From Hyphomonadaceae bacterium (GTDB lineage Bacteria; Pseudomonadota; Alphaproteobacteria; Caulobacterales; Hyphomonadaceae): DNA of 64,000 nucleotides. Of this stretch, positions 1 through 9,162 are shown one piece after another (positions within the stretch are counted from its first letter, which is position 1; the number at the start of each line of letters is the position of its first letter). Under the pieces are notes generated by a model that saw only the letters and a program-made list of their open reading frames with translations, did not search any database and had not been told where the DNA came from. The stretch covers positions 1 through 64,000 of the forward strand of contig JAUYPV010000132.1 in assembly GCA_030697555.1 (NCBI GenBank), written 5' to 3'. A program made the translations under genes and the position numbers.

Positions 1-205
1 CTCACCGTGAGCTACGCCGAAAAGGCCAGGGCGGATTATCGACGGAACACATTGCGCATTCCCGTCGCAGCCTGCAGCGAACGCGCGTCGAACCTTTCGC
101 CAATCGACCGCCCCTGATGCCGACGATTTCGAGGTGAACGGCAGCAATGGGCGGTGGGCTCAACCGGTGAGCGCAACACGTACCTTGATATGAGGACGTG
201 GAGCG

Positions 206-479
206 ATGGCGATGAGGCGAAAATACCGCAGGACGAAGGTTACGGCGGCCGAAAGCGCTGAGCTGTGGGAGCGCTGGAAGAAGGGCGAAGGGCTGCATGC
301 GATTGGCCAGGCGCTGGGCCGGGGACATACCAGCGTCTTCGCGCATCTGAGGCCGAGCGGCGGCATCAGGCCGCCAGCCCGGCGACGGTCGGTGCGCGCG
401 TTGACGATGGCGGAACGCGAAGAGATCTCGAGAGGCATCGTCGAAGAGCGGCCGGTTGCTCGCAAACTGTTCGCTGACT
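206..479 (+). pseudogene. IS30-like transposase N-terminal remnant
   Basis: The frame opens with a short basic stretch and a helix-turn-helix (residues about 12-50), followed by the LTMAEREEISRGI motif at about residues 65-77. Both are typical of the N terminus of IS30-family transposases, where this part binds the terminal repeats. Similarity stops after that motif, and the DDE catalytic core is absent. The frame is then interrupted at 480 by the IS66-family element. It was probably already a fragment, because the sequence beyond the IS66 element does not resume an IS30 protein. The IS30 link rests on the motif only. Confidence 0.5.
472..479. repeat. Left 8-bp target site duplication of the IS66 element
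   Basis: CGCTGACT directly abuts the left terminal repeat and recurs exactly at the right end (3507-3514). Eight base pairs is the usual IS66-family target duplication. Confidence 0.9.
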
Positions 480-494
480 GTAAGCGTCCGGTGG

Positions 495-1109
495 TCACGC
501 CTTGGGTGATGCCTTCTTCCCTTTGACGGCGGGCTTGCGGGTCCAGCGTTTGGCGAGGGCGACGAACGCGGCGTTGATGCGGTCGGTGTGCGGATCGTTG
601 GTGTCGAAATCGGGTCCGCGCCATTGGATGAGTTCGTCGTGACGCTCGTGGTCGGGATCGGCGAGCGCTTCAAGGTAGTCGGCATAGCCTGGCGGGCCGC
701 CGACGTCTTCCGGCGGGCAGGCGCCCTTGGCCTCGACCAGCGCCGGATAGACGGCGCCGGAAGCGGCCTCGGAGATGCGCTCGACCTTGATGGCGTGCTC
801 CCAGCCGTCGCCGAAGTCATAGAGGTATTTCAGCGCCTTGGCGCCGGTGTCCTCCATAACGGCCTGCAGCGTGGTCTTCTCGGCGTTGAGCGGGCCGTCG
901 CCGAACCCGTAGTCCTGGCCGGGTGGGCCGAAGCGGAGGTTGCGCACGCGGAACTCCCAGAGGTGATAGGTCTCCCATCCCATGGCGGCCTGGAGTGCGA
1001 GGTGCAGCCGGTCGAGGCGGATATCGACGGGGACCTCGATGCGCCGCATCACTGGCGGCTCGACATAGTCGAGGATGATCTTCAGGCGGGCGATGGCTTG
1101 GGCGGTCAT
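495..1109 (-). CDS. pRiA4b ORF-3-like protein (IS66 passenger)
   Basis: This 204-residue protein matches the plasmid pRiA4b ORF-3 family. Recognisable motifs are the N-terminal [19 protein letters not shown], then [11 protein letters not shown], and [11 protein letters not shown] at about residues 94-104. The molecular role of the family is not established, although members often travel with transposons. Its ATG overlaps the tnpC stop codon as ATGA, so translation is coupled to the transposase. The whole gene lies between the element's terminal repeats, so it moves with the IS. It could be an accessory transposition factor or neutral cargo; the sequence does not say. Confidence 0.75.
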   Translation of the reverse strand: MTAQAIARLKIILDYVEPPVMRRIEVPVDIRLDRLHLALQAAMGWETYHLWEFRVRNLRFGPPGQDYGFGDGPLNAEKTTLQAVMEDTGAKALKYLYDFGDGWEHAIKVERISEAASGAVYPALVEAKGACPPEDVGGPPGYADYLEALADPDHERHDELIQWRGPDFDTNDPHTDRINAAFVALAKRWTRKPAVKGKKASPKA

Positions 1110-2647
1110 GCCGCCAGACTAGCGGACCCGGCGGGCGGCGCGAAGCGCCAGGGCAGAAGTTCGTCGATGCGGTTGATCGGATGCTCGGCGATGCGGCCGA
1201 GGACGTCAGTGAGCCATGCCTGGGGATCGACAGTGTTGAGCTTGGCGGTTTCGATGAGGGTGTAGGCGACGGCTGCGGTCTGTCCCCCGCCTTCGGAGCC
1301 GGCGAACAGCCAGTTCTTGCGTCCGATGGCGAGCCCACGGATGGATCGCTCAGCAGCATTGTTGTCGATCTCCAGGCGGCCATTGGAGAGGTAGACCTCG
1401 AGCCGCGGCAGGCGCGCGAGAGCGTAGCGGATCGCTCTGGCGAGATCCGACTTGGCGGAGATCTTCTGCAGCTGGACGCGCAGCCACGCGGCAAGATCAT
1501 CGAACACGGGTCGGGCCTTCGCCTGCCGGATGGCGGCTCGCCTGTCGGGCGGTTGGCCGCGTGCTTCATCTTCGATGGCGTAGAGCTGGGCGATGCGGGC
1601 GACAGCCTCGGCGGCTGTGGTGGAGCGGCCATCCTTGGCCAGGTCGAAGAACTTGCGGCGGACGTGCGCGAGGCAGGCAACCTCCTGGATGCCGTCAGCC
1701 TGGAACAGCTCCCCAAACCCGGCATAGCCATCGACGTGCACGAACCCACGATAAGCCGCCAGATGCTCGGCAGGCCGTGCGCCCTTGCGGTCCATGGAGA
1801 ACCGGTAGAACGCGGCGGGAGGTGCTGCCCCGCCCCATGGCCGTTCGTCGCGCACATAGGTCCAGAGCCGACCTGTCACGGTCTTGCCGCGGCCGGGGCT
1901 CAGCACATCGACCGGCGTATCATCAGCATGGATCGCATCGCCCACGCGAACATGGGTGGCGATGGCTTCAGCAAGCGGGGCGAGCAGCGCGGCCGTCTTG
2001 CCCATCCAGTCGGCCAGGGTCGAGCGCTCAAGGTCGATCCCTTCGCGCGCGTAGATCTGGCTCTGGCGATAAAGGGGAAGATGGTCGGCGTACTTGGAGA
2101 CCAGCACATGCGCGAGGAGGCCGGGTCCCGGCCGGCCGCGCTCGATCGGCCGGGAGGGCAGCGGCGCCTGCTGAAAGGCCTCGCAGCAGGCGCAGGCCAT
2201 GCGTGGTCGGATGATGCGGTTCACGACGAACCTCCCCGGCACATACTCCAGCTCTTCGGTGACGTCCTCGCCGACTTGTCTGAGCCTGCCGCCACAGGCG
2301 TTGCAGGCCTTACCGGGATCAAGTGTCTGGTCCCGACGCGGCAGATGATCGGGCAGCGGCTTGCGGTGAGGCTTGTCCTTCGGCTCCGGCCGCACGTCTG
2401 CAAGGGGCGTCTCGGCGCTGCGTGTGATCTCAAGGTCTTCCAGCATCAGCTGGAGTTGCTCGATGCCTTCGGCGGAGGAGCCGAACCGGTCGCGCAGCTG
2501 CTTGTCGAGCCTTACCCGGAGCTTCTCGATCATCAGGTCGCGGTGCGCCAGCTCCTGATCCTTGCGGGATATCTCCTCGCGCGCGGACAGCAGCATCGCC
2601 TTCAGCGCATCGACATCATCCGGCAGATCAGACGTGGCCAGGGACAT
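1106..2647 (-). CDS. tnpC: IS66 family transposase TnpC
   Basis: This 513-residue protein is the DDE transposase of the element and is full length for the family. In order it has an N-terminal coiled coil (about residues 15-65), a zinc-finger-like CNACGGRL motif (about 115-122) with a second CACCE pair, and the catalytic domain. The motif [10 protein letters not shown] carries one catalytic aspartate, HVDGYAGF another, and the downstream [19 protein letters not shown] stretch the glutamate. The start is separated from the tnpB stop by 57 bp. The stop overlaps the passenger gene by 4 bp. No frameshift is visible. Confidence 0.93.
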   Translation of the reverse strand: MSLATSDLPDDVDALKAMLLSAREEISRKDQELAHRDLMIEKLRVRLDKQLRDRFGSSAEGIEQLQLMLEDLEITRSAETPLADVRPEPKDKPHRKPLPDHLPRRDQTLDPGKACNACGGRLRQVGEDVTEELEYVPGRFVVNRIIRPRMACACCEAFQQAPLPSRPIERGRPGPGLLAHVLVSKYADHLPLYRQSQIYAREGIDLERSTLADWMGKTAALLAPLAEAIATHVRVGDAIHADDTPVDVLSPGRGKTVTGRLWTYVRDERPWGGAAPPAAFYRFSMDRKGARPAEHLAAYRGFVHVDGYAGFGELFQADGIQEVACLAHVRRKFFDLAKDGRSTTAAEAVARIAQLYAIEDEARGQPPDRRAAIRQAKARPVFDDLAAWLRVQLQKISAKSDLARAIRYALARLPRLEVYLSNGRLEIDNNAAERSIRGLAIGRKNWLFAGSEGGGQTAAVAYTLIETAKLNTVDPQAWLTDVLGRIAEHPINRIDELLPWRFAPPAGSASLAA

Positions 2648-2704
2648 GAACTGAAGCTTGCCACACGTCGCGCTGCTTGTGAATCCGCGAACGATGGTCG
2701 CCGG

Positions 2705-3052
2705 TCACCCCGCCACCAGCGGGCGCCAGGTGCGTTGCGGCGCTCGCCAGTCGATCCCTTCCAGCAGCATGGCGAGCTGCGCCTGGGTGATGACGATCCG
2801 CCCATCCGCCGGTGAGGGCCAGACAAAGCGTCCCTTCTCCAGCCGCTTGGCGAACAGGCACGCTCCCTGACCATCCCACCAGATGACCTTGATCAGATCG
2901 CCGCGCCGGCCGCGGAAGACAAACAGATGACCACTGAACGGGTCCTGCTCCAGCACCTTCTCCGCCAGCGCGCTCAGGCCATCGAACCCCTTGCGCATAT
3001 CGGTGACGCCCGCCGCCAGCCAGACCCGCGTCGAGACTGGAACCGGGATCAT
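2705..3052 (-). CDS. tnpB: IS66 family accessory protein TnpB
   Basis: This 115-residue protein belongs to the TnpB (Orf2) family found in nearly all IS66 elements and needed for transposition by an undefined mechanism. Diagnostic stretches are [15 protein letters not shown] (about residues 17-31), [20 protein letters not shown] (about 44-63), and a C-terminal GIDW. It overlaps the tnpA stop by 4 bp (ATGA), which implies translational coupling. Length is normal. Confidence 0.93.
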   Translation of the reverse strand: MIPVPVSTRVWLAAGVTDMRKGFDGLSALAEKVLEQDPFSGHLFVFRGRRGDLIKVIWWDGQGACLFAKRLEKGRFVWPSPADGRIVITQAQLAMLLEGIDWRAPQRTWRPLVAG

Positions 3053-3402
3053 GGGATACGCCGTGCAGCTCGCAGGACGACAATCAGCGAGGGCTCATCG
3101 CGACAGTGAATCCGAACCCCGCCAGGAAACTCCACGGTCAGGTCCAGCGGGTCTGGTCGCTTCTCCAGAGTGGGCGGCGCCATCGGGGTCGAACTGGTCG
3201 CGACCGGCAGGAACTCCACGGGAGCGATCTTGCCGCCAAATCGCGGATCCCGCAGCCAGCCGAACACCACATTGGCGTTGATGCCATGCCGCCTCGCAAC
3301 CGCAGCGATCGACACGCCCGGCTCGTGGGTCTCGGCCACCACCTCGCGCTTGAACGCATCGGAGTAGCTGCGGCGCACCCTCACGGGCCTATGGTCGGAC
3401 AT
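3049..3402 (-). CDS. tnpA: IS66 family transposase TnpA
   Basis: TnpA is the small helix-turn-helix component of IS66 elements and probably contacts the element ends. [14 protein letters not shown] and [20 protein letters not shown] form the helix-turn-helix. I start it at the ATG at 3402 ([13 protein letters not shown]). The frame is open back to 3468, but family members begin close to the RRSYSD motif and the extra residues look like translated noncoding DNA. The product is 117 residues. Confidence 0.9.
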   Translation of the reverse strand: MSDHRPVRVRRSYSDAFKREVVAETHEPGVSIAAVARRHGINANVVFGWLRDPRFGGKIAPVEFLPVATSSTPMAPPTLEKRPDPLDLTVEFPGGVRIHCRDEPSLIVVLRAARRIP

Positions 3403-3506
3403 GGTCGGATCGCGTCCACGATAGACAAGCGGACACGATCCGCCCCGATCCATCCAGAATGACGCCAATCTCCGCCGCCGTAAGGTCGGTCAGACCGGAC
3501 GGTTAC

Positions 3507-3514
3507 CGCTGACT
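3507..3514. repeat. Right 8-bp target site duplication of the IS66 element
   Basis: CGCTGACT directly follows the right terminal repeat and is identical to 472-479. Confidence 0.9.
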
Positions 3515-3555
3515 GGCACTGGAATGGTGACCTCCATCCGCCCACGTTACGATTT

Positions 3556-3581
3556 CTAGGTACTTGCACATAAGTACCTAG
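3556..3581. promoter_or_regulatory. Operator-like inverted repeat of the first AbiE operon
   Basis: A perfect 10-bp inverted repeat, CTAGGTACTT then AAGTACCTAG with a 6-bp spacer, lies 18 bp upstream of the antitoxin ATG. AbiEi antitoxins of other systems bind inverted repeats in their own promoters and repress them, so autoregulation here is likely. The TTATTGTAA stretch just downstream could serve as the -10 region. No clear ribosome binding site precedes the ATG, so the transcript may have a very short leader. Confidence 0.7.
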
Positions 3582-3599
3582 TTATTGTAACATCCCGCC

Positions 3600-4208
3600 A
3601 TGGAGCAAAACCCCTCCCATCGCCACAAGGCGCTCGCACTGGCCCGAACATCGGGGCTCGCGCGGGCGCGCGATTTCGAGGCCGTCGGCGTGCCGCGCAC
3701 CACGCTGGCCCGACTTGTTGACGACGGCGTGCTTATCAGACCAACGCGCGGCTTCTACCAGCTAGCGGATGCGGACATCTCCGCAGGTCACAGTCTCGCC
3801 GAGGCGGCGCTTGCCGCGCCGAAGGGCATCATCGCCCTGCTTTCCGCGCTCAAATTCCATGGCCTGACAACCCAGCTGCCGCACGAGGTCTGGCTGCTGA
3901 TGCCATCGAAGGCATGGGCGCCGACAGCCGCGCCGGTCAGGCTTCGCATCGTACGCGCCTCCGAGCCGTCGCTGCGGGCGGGGGTTGAGAGACACACGAT
4001 CGATGGCGTCGCGGTGCGCATCACCTCCCCGGCGAAAACCATCGCCGATTGCTTCAAGTACCGCAGCCGCGTCGGCCTCGACGTTGCGATCGAAGCCCTG
4101 CGGGACGGCCTGCGGCAACGCAAGGCCACGCGGCCCGACCTGCAGCGTTACGCGAAGATCTGCCGCGTCGCGAACGTCATGCGCCCGCACCTTGAGACGC
4201 TTCTGTGA
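3600..4208 (+). CDS. abiEi: Type IV toxin-antitoxin AbiEi family antitoxin
   Basis: The product (202 residues) has an N-terminal winged helix, seen in SGLARARDFEAVGVPRTTLA and VLIRPTRGFYQL (about residues 18-58). The AbiEi C-terminal domain follows, with ALKFHGLTTQ, the HEVWLLMP strand, and RITSPAKTIADCFKYR (about 140-155). AbiEi proteins neutralise the nucleotidyltransferase toxin AbiEii and repress their own operon through the winged helix. The gene overlaps the toxin by 4 bp (GTGA) and sits behind a perfect inverted repeat. AbiE systems are known for phage abortive infection and plasmid or island stabilisation. Confidence 0.9.
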   Translation: MEQNPSHRHKALALARTSGLARARDFEAVGVPRTTLARLVDDGVLIRPTRGFYQLADADISAGHSLAEAALAAPKGIIALLSALKFHGLTTQLPHEVWLLMPSKAWAPTAAPVRLRIVRASEPSLRAGVERHTIDGVAVRITSPAKTIADCFKYRSRVGLDVAIEALRDGLRQRKATRPDLQRYAKICRVANVMRPHLETLL

Positions 4209-5140
4209 CCCGGCCGCCGGTCCGCGACGTCGCCGCCTCGGTGCGCGACCGCCTGCGCAACCACGCAAACGCGACGCGCCAGGATTTCCAGCGCGTGCTC
4301 CTCAGATACGGAATCGAGCGTCTGCTCTATCGGCTCGCCGGATCGCAGATCCGGGACCGGTTCGTGCTCAAGGGCGCGATGCTGTTTGCGACCTGGGCCG
4401 ATGTTCCGTTCAGGGCGACGGGGGATCTCGACCTGCTCGGATTCGGCGATCCGGGCGTGGAGAACGCCAAATCGGCTTTCATCAGCCTGTGCGGCATCGC
4501 GGTGGAGCCGGACGATAGCCTCGTCTTTCCGGCCGACACCGTAACCGTCGAACGGATGCGCGAGGACGAAGACTACCAAGGGCTCCGCGTCCGCATGGAC
4601 GCCAAGCTCAAGAACATCGTTATCCCCATTCTGATCGACATCGGCTTCGGCGATGTCATCCATCCCGCGGCGCTGGATATCGACTACCCTCGCCTTCTTG
4701 ACGATCTGCCGGCGGCGCATATCCGCGCCTATCCGGCAACGACAGTCATCGCCGAGAAGTTCGACGCCATGGTGCGCTTCGGCGACCAGGCAACGCGCCT
4801 CAAGGACCATTTCGACATCTGGGCGATCTCGCAGACGTTCGATTTCGACCTCGCGACCCTCGCAGCCGGTCTACGCCGGACGCTTGAAAACCGGCAGCGC
4901 GGAATTCCGTCGGAATGGCCAGCGAGCCTCACGGACGCGTTCGCGGCCGACCCGGCGACGCAACGCCAGTGGAACGCATTCCTGCGTCGTACGGCGCCCA
5001 CACTCCAACCGCCAACTTTTCCTGTCCTCGTCGAGGCCCTCCGGGCCTTTCTGGATCCGGTGATGGATAAGCTGCAGAACGACGATGCTCCCGACAAGCG
5101 CTGGACGCCGGCGGCCGGATGGCGCGCGCAAGCCTCATAG
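4205..5140 (+). CDS. abiEii: Nucleotidyltransferase AbiEii/AbiGii family toxin
   Basis: The product (311 residues) is the toxin half of the AbiE pair. The nucleotidyltransferase core is visible as DRFVLKGAMLFATWADVPF followed by RATGDLDLLGFG (about residues 57-86), which carries the paired metal-binding aspartates. A later YPATTVIAEKFDAMVRFG motif (about 178-195) supplies the conserved lysine. AbiEii-type toxins transfer nucleotides to cellular targets such as tRNA and cause reversible growth arrest. It starts at a GTG inside the antitoxin stop region. The frame is complete. Confidence 0.9.
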   Translation: MTRPPVRDVAASVRDRLRNHANATRQDFQRVLLRYGIERLLYRLAGSQIRDRFVLKGAMLFATWADVPFRATGDLDLLGFGDPGVENAKSAFISLCGIAVEPDDSLVFPADTVTVERMREDEDYQGLRVRMDAKLKNIVIPILIDIGFGDVIHPAALDIDYPRLLDDLPAAHIRAYPATTVIAEKFDAMVRFGDQATRLKDHFDIWAISQTFDFDLATLAAGLRRTLENRQRGIPSEWPASLTDAFAADPATQRQWNAFLRRTAPTLQPPTFPVLVEALRAFLDPVMDKLQNDDAPDKRWTPAAGWRAQAS

Positions 5141-5306
5141 AGCGCTCGTGGAGCTGACCGAAGAATAAGCGCCCCGCTGTCTCGCCCTGGTGGGCCGATG
5201 ATCCGTCGCGTGCGCATTGCCGAAGGAACGGCTCGTTCAAGACAATTGCGCGGCCAGGTTTGACCTGGCTCGCCTCGTTCGCGATCATGCTCGCATCCGC
5301 ACTCCC

Positions 5307-5630
5307 TATGCCCCGGTGCTTCGCGACGAATGCGAACATCACGCATGGTCCTTCGCGAAGTAGGCCGCGGCCTTTTTTAGAATGTCGCGCTCAGCCTTGA
5401 GCTTGGTGACCTCGCGCCGTAGGCGCTCGATCCCCTGTTGCTCCGGCTTCATCTGCCCCGGCCGGGGAACGCCTGCGCCGGGTCGTCCTCGAAATCCCAG
5501 ACCCACTTGCGCAGCATGTTGGCGTGCACGCCCAGATCCGGGACGCATGAGCGACCGACACCCCGCGATCCCGAACCAACTTCACAGCCTCAAGCTTGAA
5601 CTCGCGGCCAAACGTCCGTCTCTGTCCCAT
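5307..5630 (-). pseudogene. IS3-family transposase remnant (frameshifted orfA plus first codons of orfB)
   Basis: The orfA product begins MGQRRTFGREFKLEAVKLV and runs through RGVSVAHASR, then shifts frame near 5545. The proper continuation, ending KLKAERDILKKAAAYFAKDH, lies in another frame down to 5339. Twelve codons of orfB (MMFAFVAKHRGI, 5307-5342) follow before similarity stops, so the catalytic DDE half is gone. The sequence near 5668 (TGTCCGTGAAACCGGCAG) may be the element's outer end. It sits directly downstream of the AbiE toxin gene. It cannot encode an active transposase. Confidence 0.8.
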
Positions 5631-5710
5631 GGTCCACCTCCGATCCCACTAAAAAACACCTAAGCTCGGTGTCCGTGAAACCGGCAGCAGCCCACGCTCC
5701 TCTGAATCCG

Positions 5711-5784
5711 CAAGACAAAAGGGACGTAGGTTTCCCAACGTCCCTTCCTGTCTTGGACCCGGGCGGAGGGAGGATAGCTCCGCG
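5711..5784. ncRNA. Candidate structured RNA: two consecutive strong hairpins
   Basis: CAAGACA (5711-5717) pairs with TGTCTTG (5749-5755). Inside that, AAGGGACGT (5719-5727) pairs with ACGTCCCTT (5738-5746) around a 10-nt loop, giving a two-part stem with a small internal loop. A second hairpin follows (GCGGAG at 5764-5769 with CTCCGC at 5779-5784). There is no T-run, so a simple intrinsic terminator is less likely. No RNA family is recognised. It could be a small RNA, a leader element or a transposon-end structure. Confidence 0.35.
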
Positions 5785-6195
5785 ACCGTGCCATCACAGC
5801 ATAAACAAACCGGCTGCCGGCCAATGCTCAGCTGTCTCTCCCTGCGCGTCTTTTCAGGGCGGGCAAGTTAGGCTGCGCATCGTGGGGCAAGCCCTTGCGC
5901 GATGAATCACCTCCTTTCCTAAGCAGTTCCAAGTCCGCCGATCTCGCAAGTTTCACGATCCAAGAACTGAAGCTGGGCTACATTGATCGTCTCGCTGTTG
6001 CGTTCGACGTTACGCAACCAGGCCACAAAATCGCGGCCGCTGTACTCTGCAAGCATGTCACCCTCACAAATCGGGCGAACCTTTTGCGTATCGGCAAAGC
6101 AACCCTAGCTCGCCAGCATTGTCCGAAGCTTAATTTGCGCAGCGCATTTGTTAGGATATCCGTTCTGGGTCCGAAGTTCGTCCGTTGGTACGACG
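5785..6195. other. Intergenic, no supportable gene
   Basis: Open frames occur (for example 5895-6245) but have no recognisable domain and no good start context. The stretch ends at the start of a broken PilZ gene. Confidence 0.5.
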
Positions 6196-6507
6196 ATGTT
6201 CGGAAGAGCCAAACCGCAATCAACTGTCCCTGCCGATCGGCCTAAGGCGGTCGCAACGCGGAGCACGCCCACCGACTATGGCGATGATGCTTTGCGCACG
6301 GAGCGTGATCCTCGAACCACCTTGTATAACCCGGCGACCCCTATGCTCTCCCGTGGTGAAAAAGTTCCCGTCATCGTCAAGAACATGAGTTCCACCGGCC
6401 TTCGCGTCGAGTTTTTCCAGAACAGGCCGCTCGGCGGGCGAGTGCATGTTAGCGCGCCCGCCATACCTCTCCGCTCCTGAGCGCAGGTCATATGGGAGTG
6501 CGCCTGA
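6196..6507 (+). pseudogene. PilZ-domain protein copy with premature stop
   Basis: This is a paralogue of the intact PilZ gene at 17829-18173: both begin MFGR(A/S)K and share YGDDAL/YSDYGS, GEKVPV(I/V)VKNM and STGLR(V/I)EFFQN. The c-di-GMP-binding signature is well kept here (an RDPR basic motif and NMSSTG, fitting (D/N)xSxxG). At 6478 a TGA stands where the paralogue has tryptophan. Readthrough would give a few more homologous residues (WAQVIWE) before another TGA at 6505. So the final strand and helix of the barrel are lost. The truncated product might be made but is probably not functional. Confidence 0.7.
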
Positions 6508-6569
6508 CGCCTGCGGCGTGTTCTGAGCACAGGACGCACATCTTGGTTAGATTGAGCCTACTTCAAAAG

Positions 6570-6914
6570 CTACTGAAAGGTCCAAGGGACCGCGCGAAAG
6601 GATGATCTGTCGCCGTGACAAAACCTGATTTCTCCTATGAGGACGCCGTCGGCCTCAACTCCAATCCGGATGTCGCCCGTGACTGGTCTCATCTCGTCGA
6701 TGCCGACCCAGCTGCAAACGAACGAACGGCCACCCGCCCTAGTCAAAAACGTTCCGTCGATGCAGCCAAACGAGAATTCGCCACGACCTTTGGCATCGAT
6801 GGCAATGCGCGCCGGACTCATCAGGTCTAAGATGCTCTTATCGCAGGCTTCCGTCTCGACGATGCGCCATTCTCCGGTGAGTCTTCTGGGGACGCTCACT
6901 GCTCGTTCTCCCAC
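6570..6914 (-). CDS. Conserved small hypothetical protein
   Basis: The 114-residue product has the pattern LTGEWRIVETEACDKSILDL near the N terminus, IDAKGRGEFSFGCIDG in the middle and GVLIGEIRFCHGDRSSF at the end. This resembles a widespread small bacterial family of about 110 residues with unknown function. No signal peptide or membrane segment is seen. The start is a GTG at 6914. The alternative at 6899 would remove five residues. Base composition and spacing do not tie it to a neighbouring operon. Confidence 0.5.
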   Translation of the reverse strand: MGERAVSVPRRLTGEWRIVETEACDKSILDLMSPARIAIDAKGRGEFSFGCIDGTFLTRAGGRSFVCSWVGIDEMRPVTGDIRIGVEADGVLIGEIRFCHGDRSSFRAVPWTFQ

Positions 6915-7512
6915 GGCCTGCTATCGAAATCCGTTCCGCCCGACGGAGCCAGCTCTGTCACGCGGTCGATGTCATACCTGAGAGCGTCACGCCTCCACCG
7001 ATCAGCTGCGTGGCGCCCGGCGCCCTGGTCGCGCCTTTCGCGATGGTCTGCGATAGCAAAGTTGACTTGCCTCAGTCCGCTCCACGAGTCCGACCACGAC
7101 AATGAATCGCCTAACCGAAGCTGATGTAGGACGATCACGCCGGAAATGAGCGCTGAGCCAATAACTGCCGCCAGCACTACTTTCAATATCGATGCGATGT
7201 TTGCCGGCGCCCATTGACCGCACAATGTCATCGATCTTCTTTGATTTACGCGAGGATGGATCATGCCGCCAAAGGATCGACAACCAAGCGCGATCTGTCG
7301 ATCAGGTAGATTCCTTAGGCCGGCTTCAGAGACTATTGACCGCCAGTTCAACACGCGTCGTTCAAGCTGCCTATTCGTCATTGTGCAGCATGCCGAGCGC
7401 GGCGCGCCACCCCGTGATCGCATTAGCCACAGGTCGGCGATCGCCTCGGCAACCTAGTCCGGCCGACCTTACCGCGTGCCGTTCGGCGACAGCCAGCTTG
7501 CAGAACATATCG
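6915..7512. other. Intergenic, no convincing gene
   Basis: A minus-strand frame (6896-7423) contains one hydrophobic stretch, VVLAAVIGSALISGVIVL, but the rest reads like noncoding DNA and there is no family match. I leave it uncalled. Confidence 0.45.
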
Positions 7513-9003
7513 TCAGGCTGAGCCCTGCAGCGGGACACGCGCGCGAATCATGAACCCCTCGCTGCTGGAAATGATCGAAAGCACGCCGCCGAGAGCCGTC
7601 AACCGCGCTTTCATGCTCTGAAGCCCAACGCCCGCTGTTTCCCAGGGACTGCTCTGCTCAGCGCCGGCGCCGCCTCCATCGTCCTCGATCTCGAGAACGA
7701 TCGCCGCAGCTTCGTAGCGCAGCCGGAGCTTAGCGACCCGCGCGTTTGCATGCTTGTGGACATTCATCAGAGCTTCCTGCGAAACGCGCAGCAGCGCATG
7801 CTCGACCGCTTGCGAAACGGCGCGGGGAGCGCCTTCCAGCTCAAAGTCGGTTGCAAGGCCAGTTCGACGCCCGAAGCCGCGGACAAGCCCATCGAGCGTA
7901 TCCGAAAGCTTCCCGCATTCCAGCTCCGGCGGGTGCAGCGCGAAGGTAGCCACACGGAGCTCCCGATGGGCGGCTTTTGTCAGCGTCCGCATCTCGTCGA
8001 CCCATGTGCGAAGGTCGGCAGCGGTCAACGGCGCCATGGTCTCCAACTGAGATAGCCCAAGATCGAGAGCGACGATGAGCTGTGCCGTCGAGTCGTGAAT
8101 CTCGCGGGCGATTCGGCGTCGCTCATTCTCCTCCGCCTGCAGCAGGGCGCACGAAGTTGCATGTAGAGTCTCGTTCAGTCGCTTAAGCTCGGTGATATCG
8201 ACGGCAATCCCGACGGCTCGCGCCACAGCGCCGCTCCGATCCCGAGATAGGATACGAGAACGAGCTTCGATCCATCTCCACCCTTTGAGGACATGCCTCA
8301 TTCGGAACACCAGGGTCATGACGGTGTCGTTTCTGGCTGCGCGCAAGTCCGAGAGATGTGTCGAAACCGCTCCAGCATCATCTGGATGAAAGAACAGTTC
8401 AAACAATTCTCTCTGCGGGCCGGCAAGATCGAGGATAAGACCTCCCAGCATCTCCCGCGGAACGCCGACCAGATCCTTAACGCGATCCGTGACGTACACG
8501 ATTGCATTCGACCGGAGATCCAACACGTAGATGACGCCGTTTTCGATCGAGCCGAGCATTTCCAACAGGTGTTGGTCTGACTGGCGGCGTGCGCAAATGA
8601 TGTCGCCCGGCAGTGTTGCGAGCACGCAGTCAACGCCTAGAGGCTTCATACGCATCTCGACCAGGCGGGCGCTCTGCTCTGAACACTTGATCGGAAATGC
8701 AAGACTTAGTGTCCGGCGACTCGCTAAGACTCGATGCGCAAGCTGCTCGATCGCAAGCGACGCCTCTTCCGGCACGGCTTCCGCAACACGCTTGCCGCGC
8801 ACACACGCCGGATCGATACAAAGGCGATGCGCAAAACTGATACTCAGATCGACGATGTACAAATCCTCTCCCGCCACCAGTTGGAGCAGGCACGATGATC
8901 CAACTAAGCGTCTTGAGCTTGAGGGCGGCGCACGAGCCAGTTCACCCGGCGCGGGTAAGGATAGGGGCGAGCATTTTACCTGCTGGGCGCCCAGCATAGC
9001 CAT
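7513..9003 (-). CDS. PAS sensor histidine kinase, HisKA_3 type (NarL-partner class)
   Basis: The product (496 residues) has no membrane segment and is probably cytosolic. An N-terminal PAS-like region (about 50-130) is followed by a clear PAS/PAC domain (about 145-270, SIENGVIYVLDLRSNAIVYV ... AVGIAVDITELKRL). The HisKA_3 dimerisation helix carries the phosphoacceptor histidine in RRRIAREIHDSTAQ (about 293-306). The ATPase domain at the C terminus has EALMNVHKHANA and IEDDGGGAG. This class pairs with LuxR-type response regulators, and one is encoded divergently 160 bp away. The input signal cannot be read from the sequence. Confidence 0.9.
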   Translation of the reverse strand: MAMLGAQQVKCSPLSLPAPGELARAPPSSSRRLVGSSCLLQLVAGEDLYIVDLSISFAHRLCIDPACVRGKRVAEAVPEEASLAIEQLAHRVLASRRTLSLAFPIKCSEQSARLVEMRMKPLGVDCVLATLPGDIICARRQSDQHLLEMLGSIENGVIYVLDLRSNAIVYVTDRVKDLVGVPREMLGGLILDLAGPQRELFELFFHPDDAGAVSTHLSDLRAARNDTVMTLVFRMRHVLKGWRWIEARSRILSRDRSGAVARAVGIAVDITELKRLNETLHATSCALLQAEENERRRIAREIHDSTAQLIVALDLGLSQLETMAPLTAADLRTWVDEMRTLTKAAHRELRVATFALHPPELECGKLSDTLDGLVRGFGRRTGLATDFELEGAPRAVSQAVEHALLRVSQEALMNVHKHANARVAKLRLRYEAAAIVLEIEDDGGGAGAEQSSPWETAGVGLQSMKARLTALGGVLSIISSSEGFMIRARVPLQGSA

Positions 9004-9162
9004 GACCCAGTTTCCGACTTGGTCGCCAGTTTACCCGCTTGGAAGGTTAAGCGGAGTTAAAACCGGACCGGCAAATATCGCGGAACTAGTAGGGATAGTT
9101 CTAAGCGCGCCGGAACCTCTTTGGACTACCCTGACTATCTGCTGCTCAAGGACGAAAGTCTC

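Larger units (their letters stand above)
480..3506 (-). mobile_element. Complete IS66-family insertion sequence with a passenger gene
   Basis: The element is 3027 bp. Its ends are inverted repeats beginning GTAA(G/C)CGTCCGGT (480-492 and 3494-3506, one mismatch in 13). It is flanked by the 8-bp duplication CGCTGACT. On the minus strand it carries tnpA, tnpB and tnpC in the usual IS66 order, then a fourth gene encoding a pRiA4b ORF-3-like protein coupled to tnpC. All frames are open and the target duplication is perfect, so insertion looks recent and the element may be active. It landed about 40 bp upstream of the operator of the AbiE operon and inside an IS30-like remnant. Confidence 0.92.

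Noticed and set aside
1181-2815. 544-codon plus-strand open frame across tnpC
   Set aside because: It is the antisense shadow of an intact IS66 transposase with clear catalytic motifs; high GC keeps the opposite frame open.
5711-5784. Cyclic di-GMP riboswitch, 6S RNA or SRP RNA
   Set aside because: The conserved loops and sequence blocks of these families are not present.
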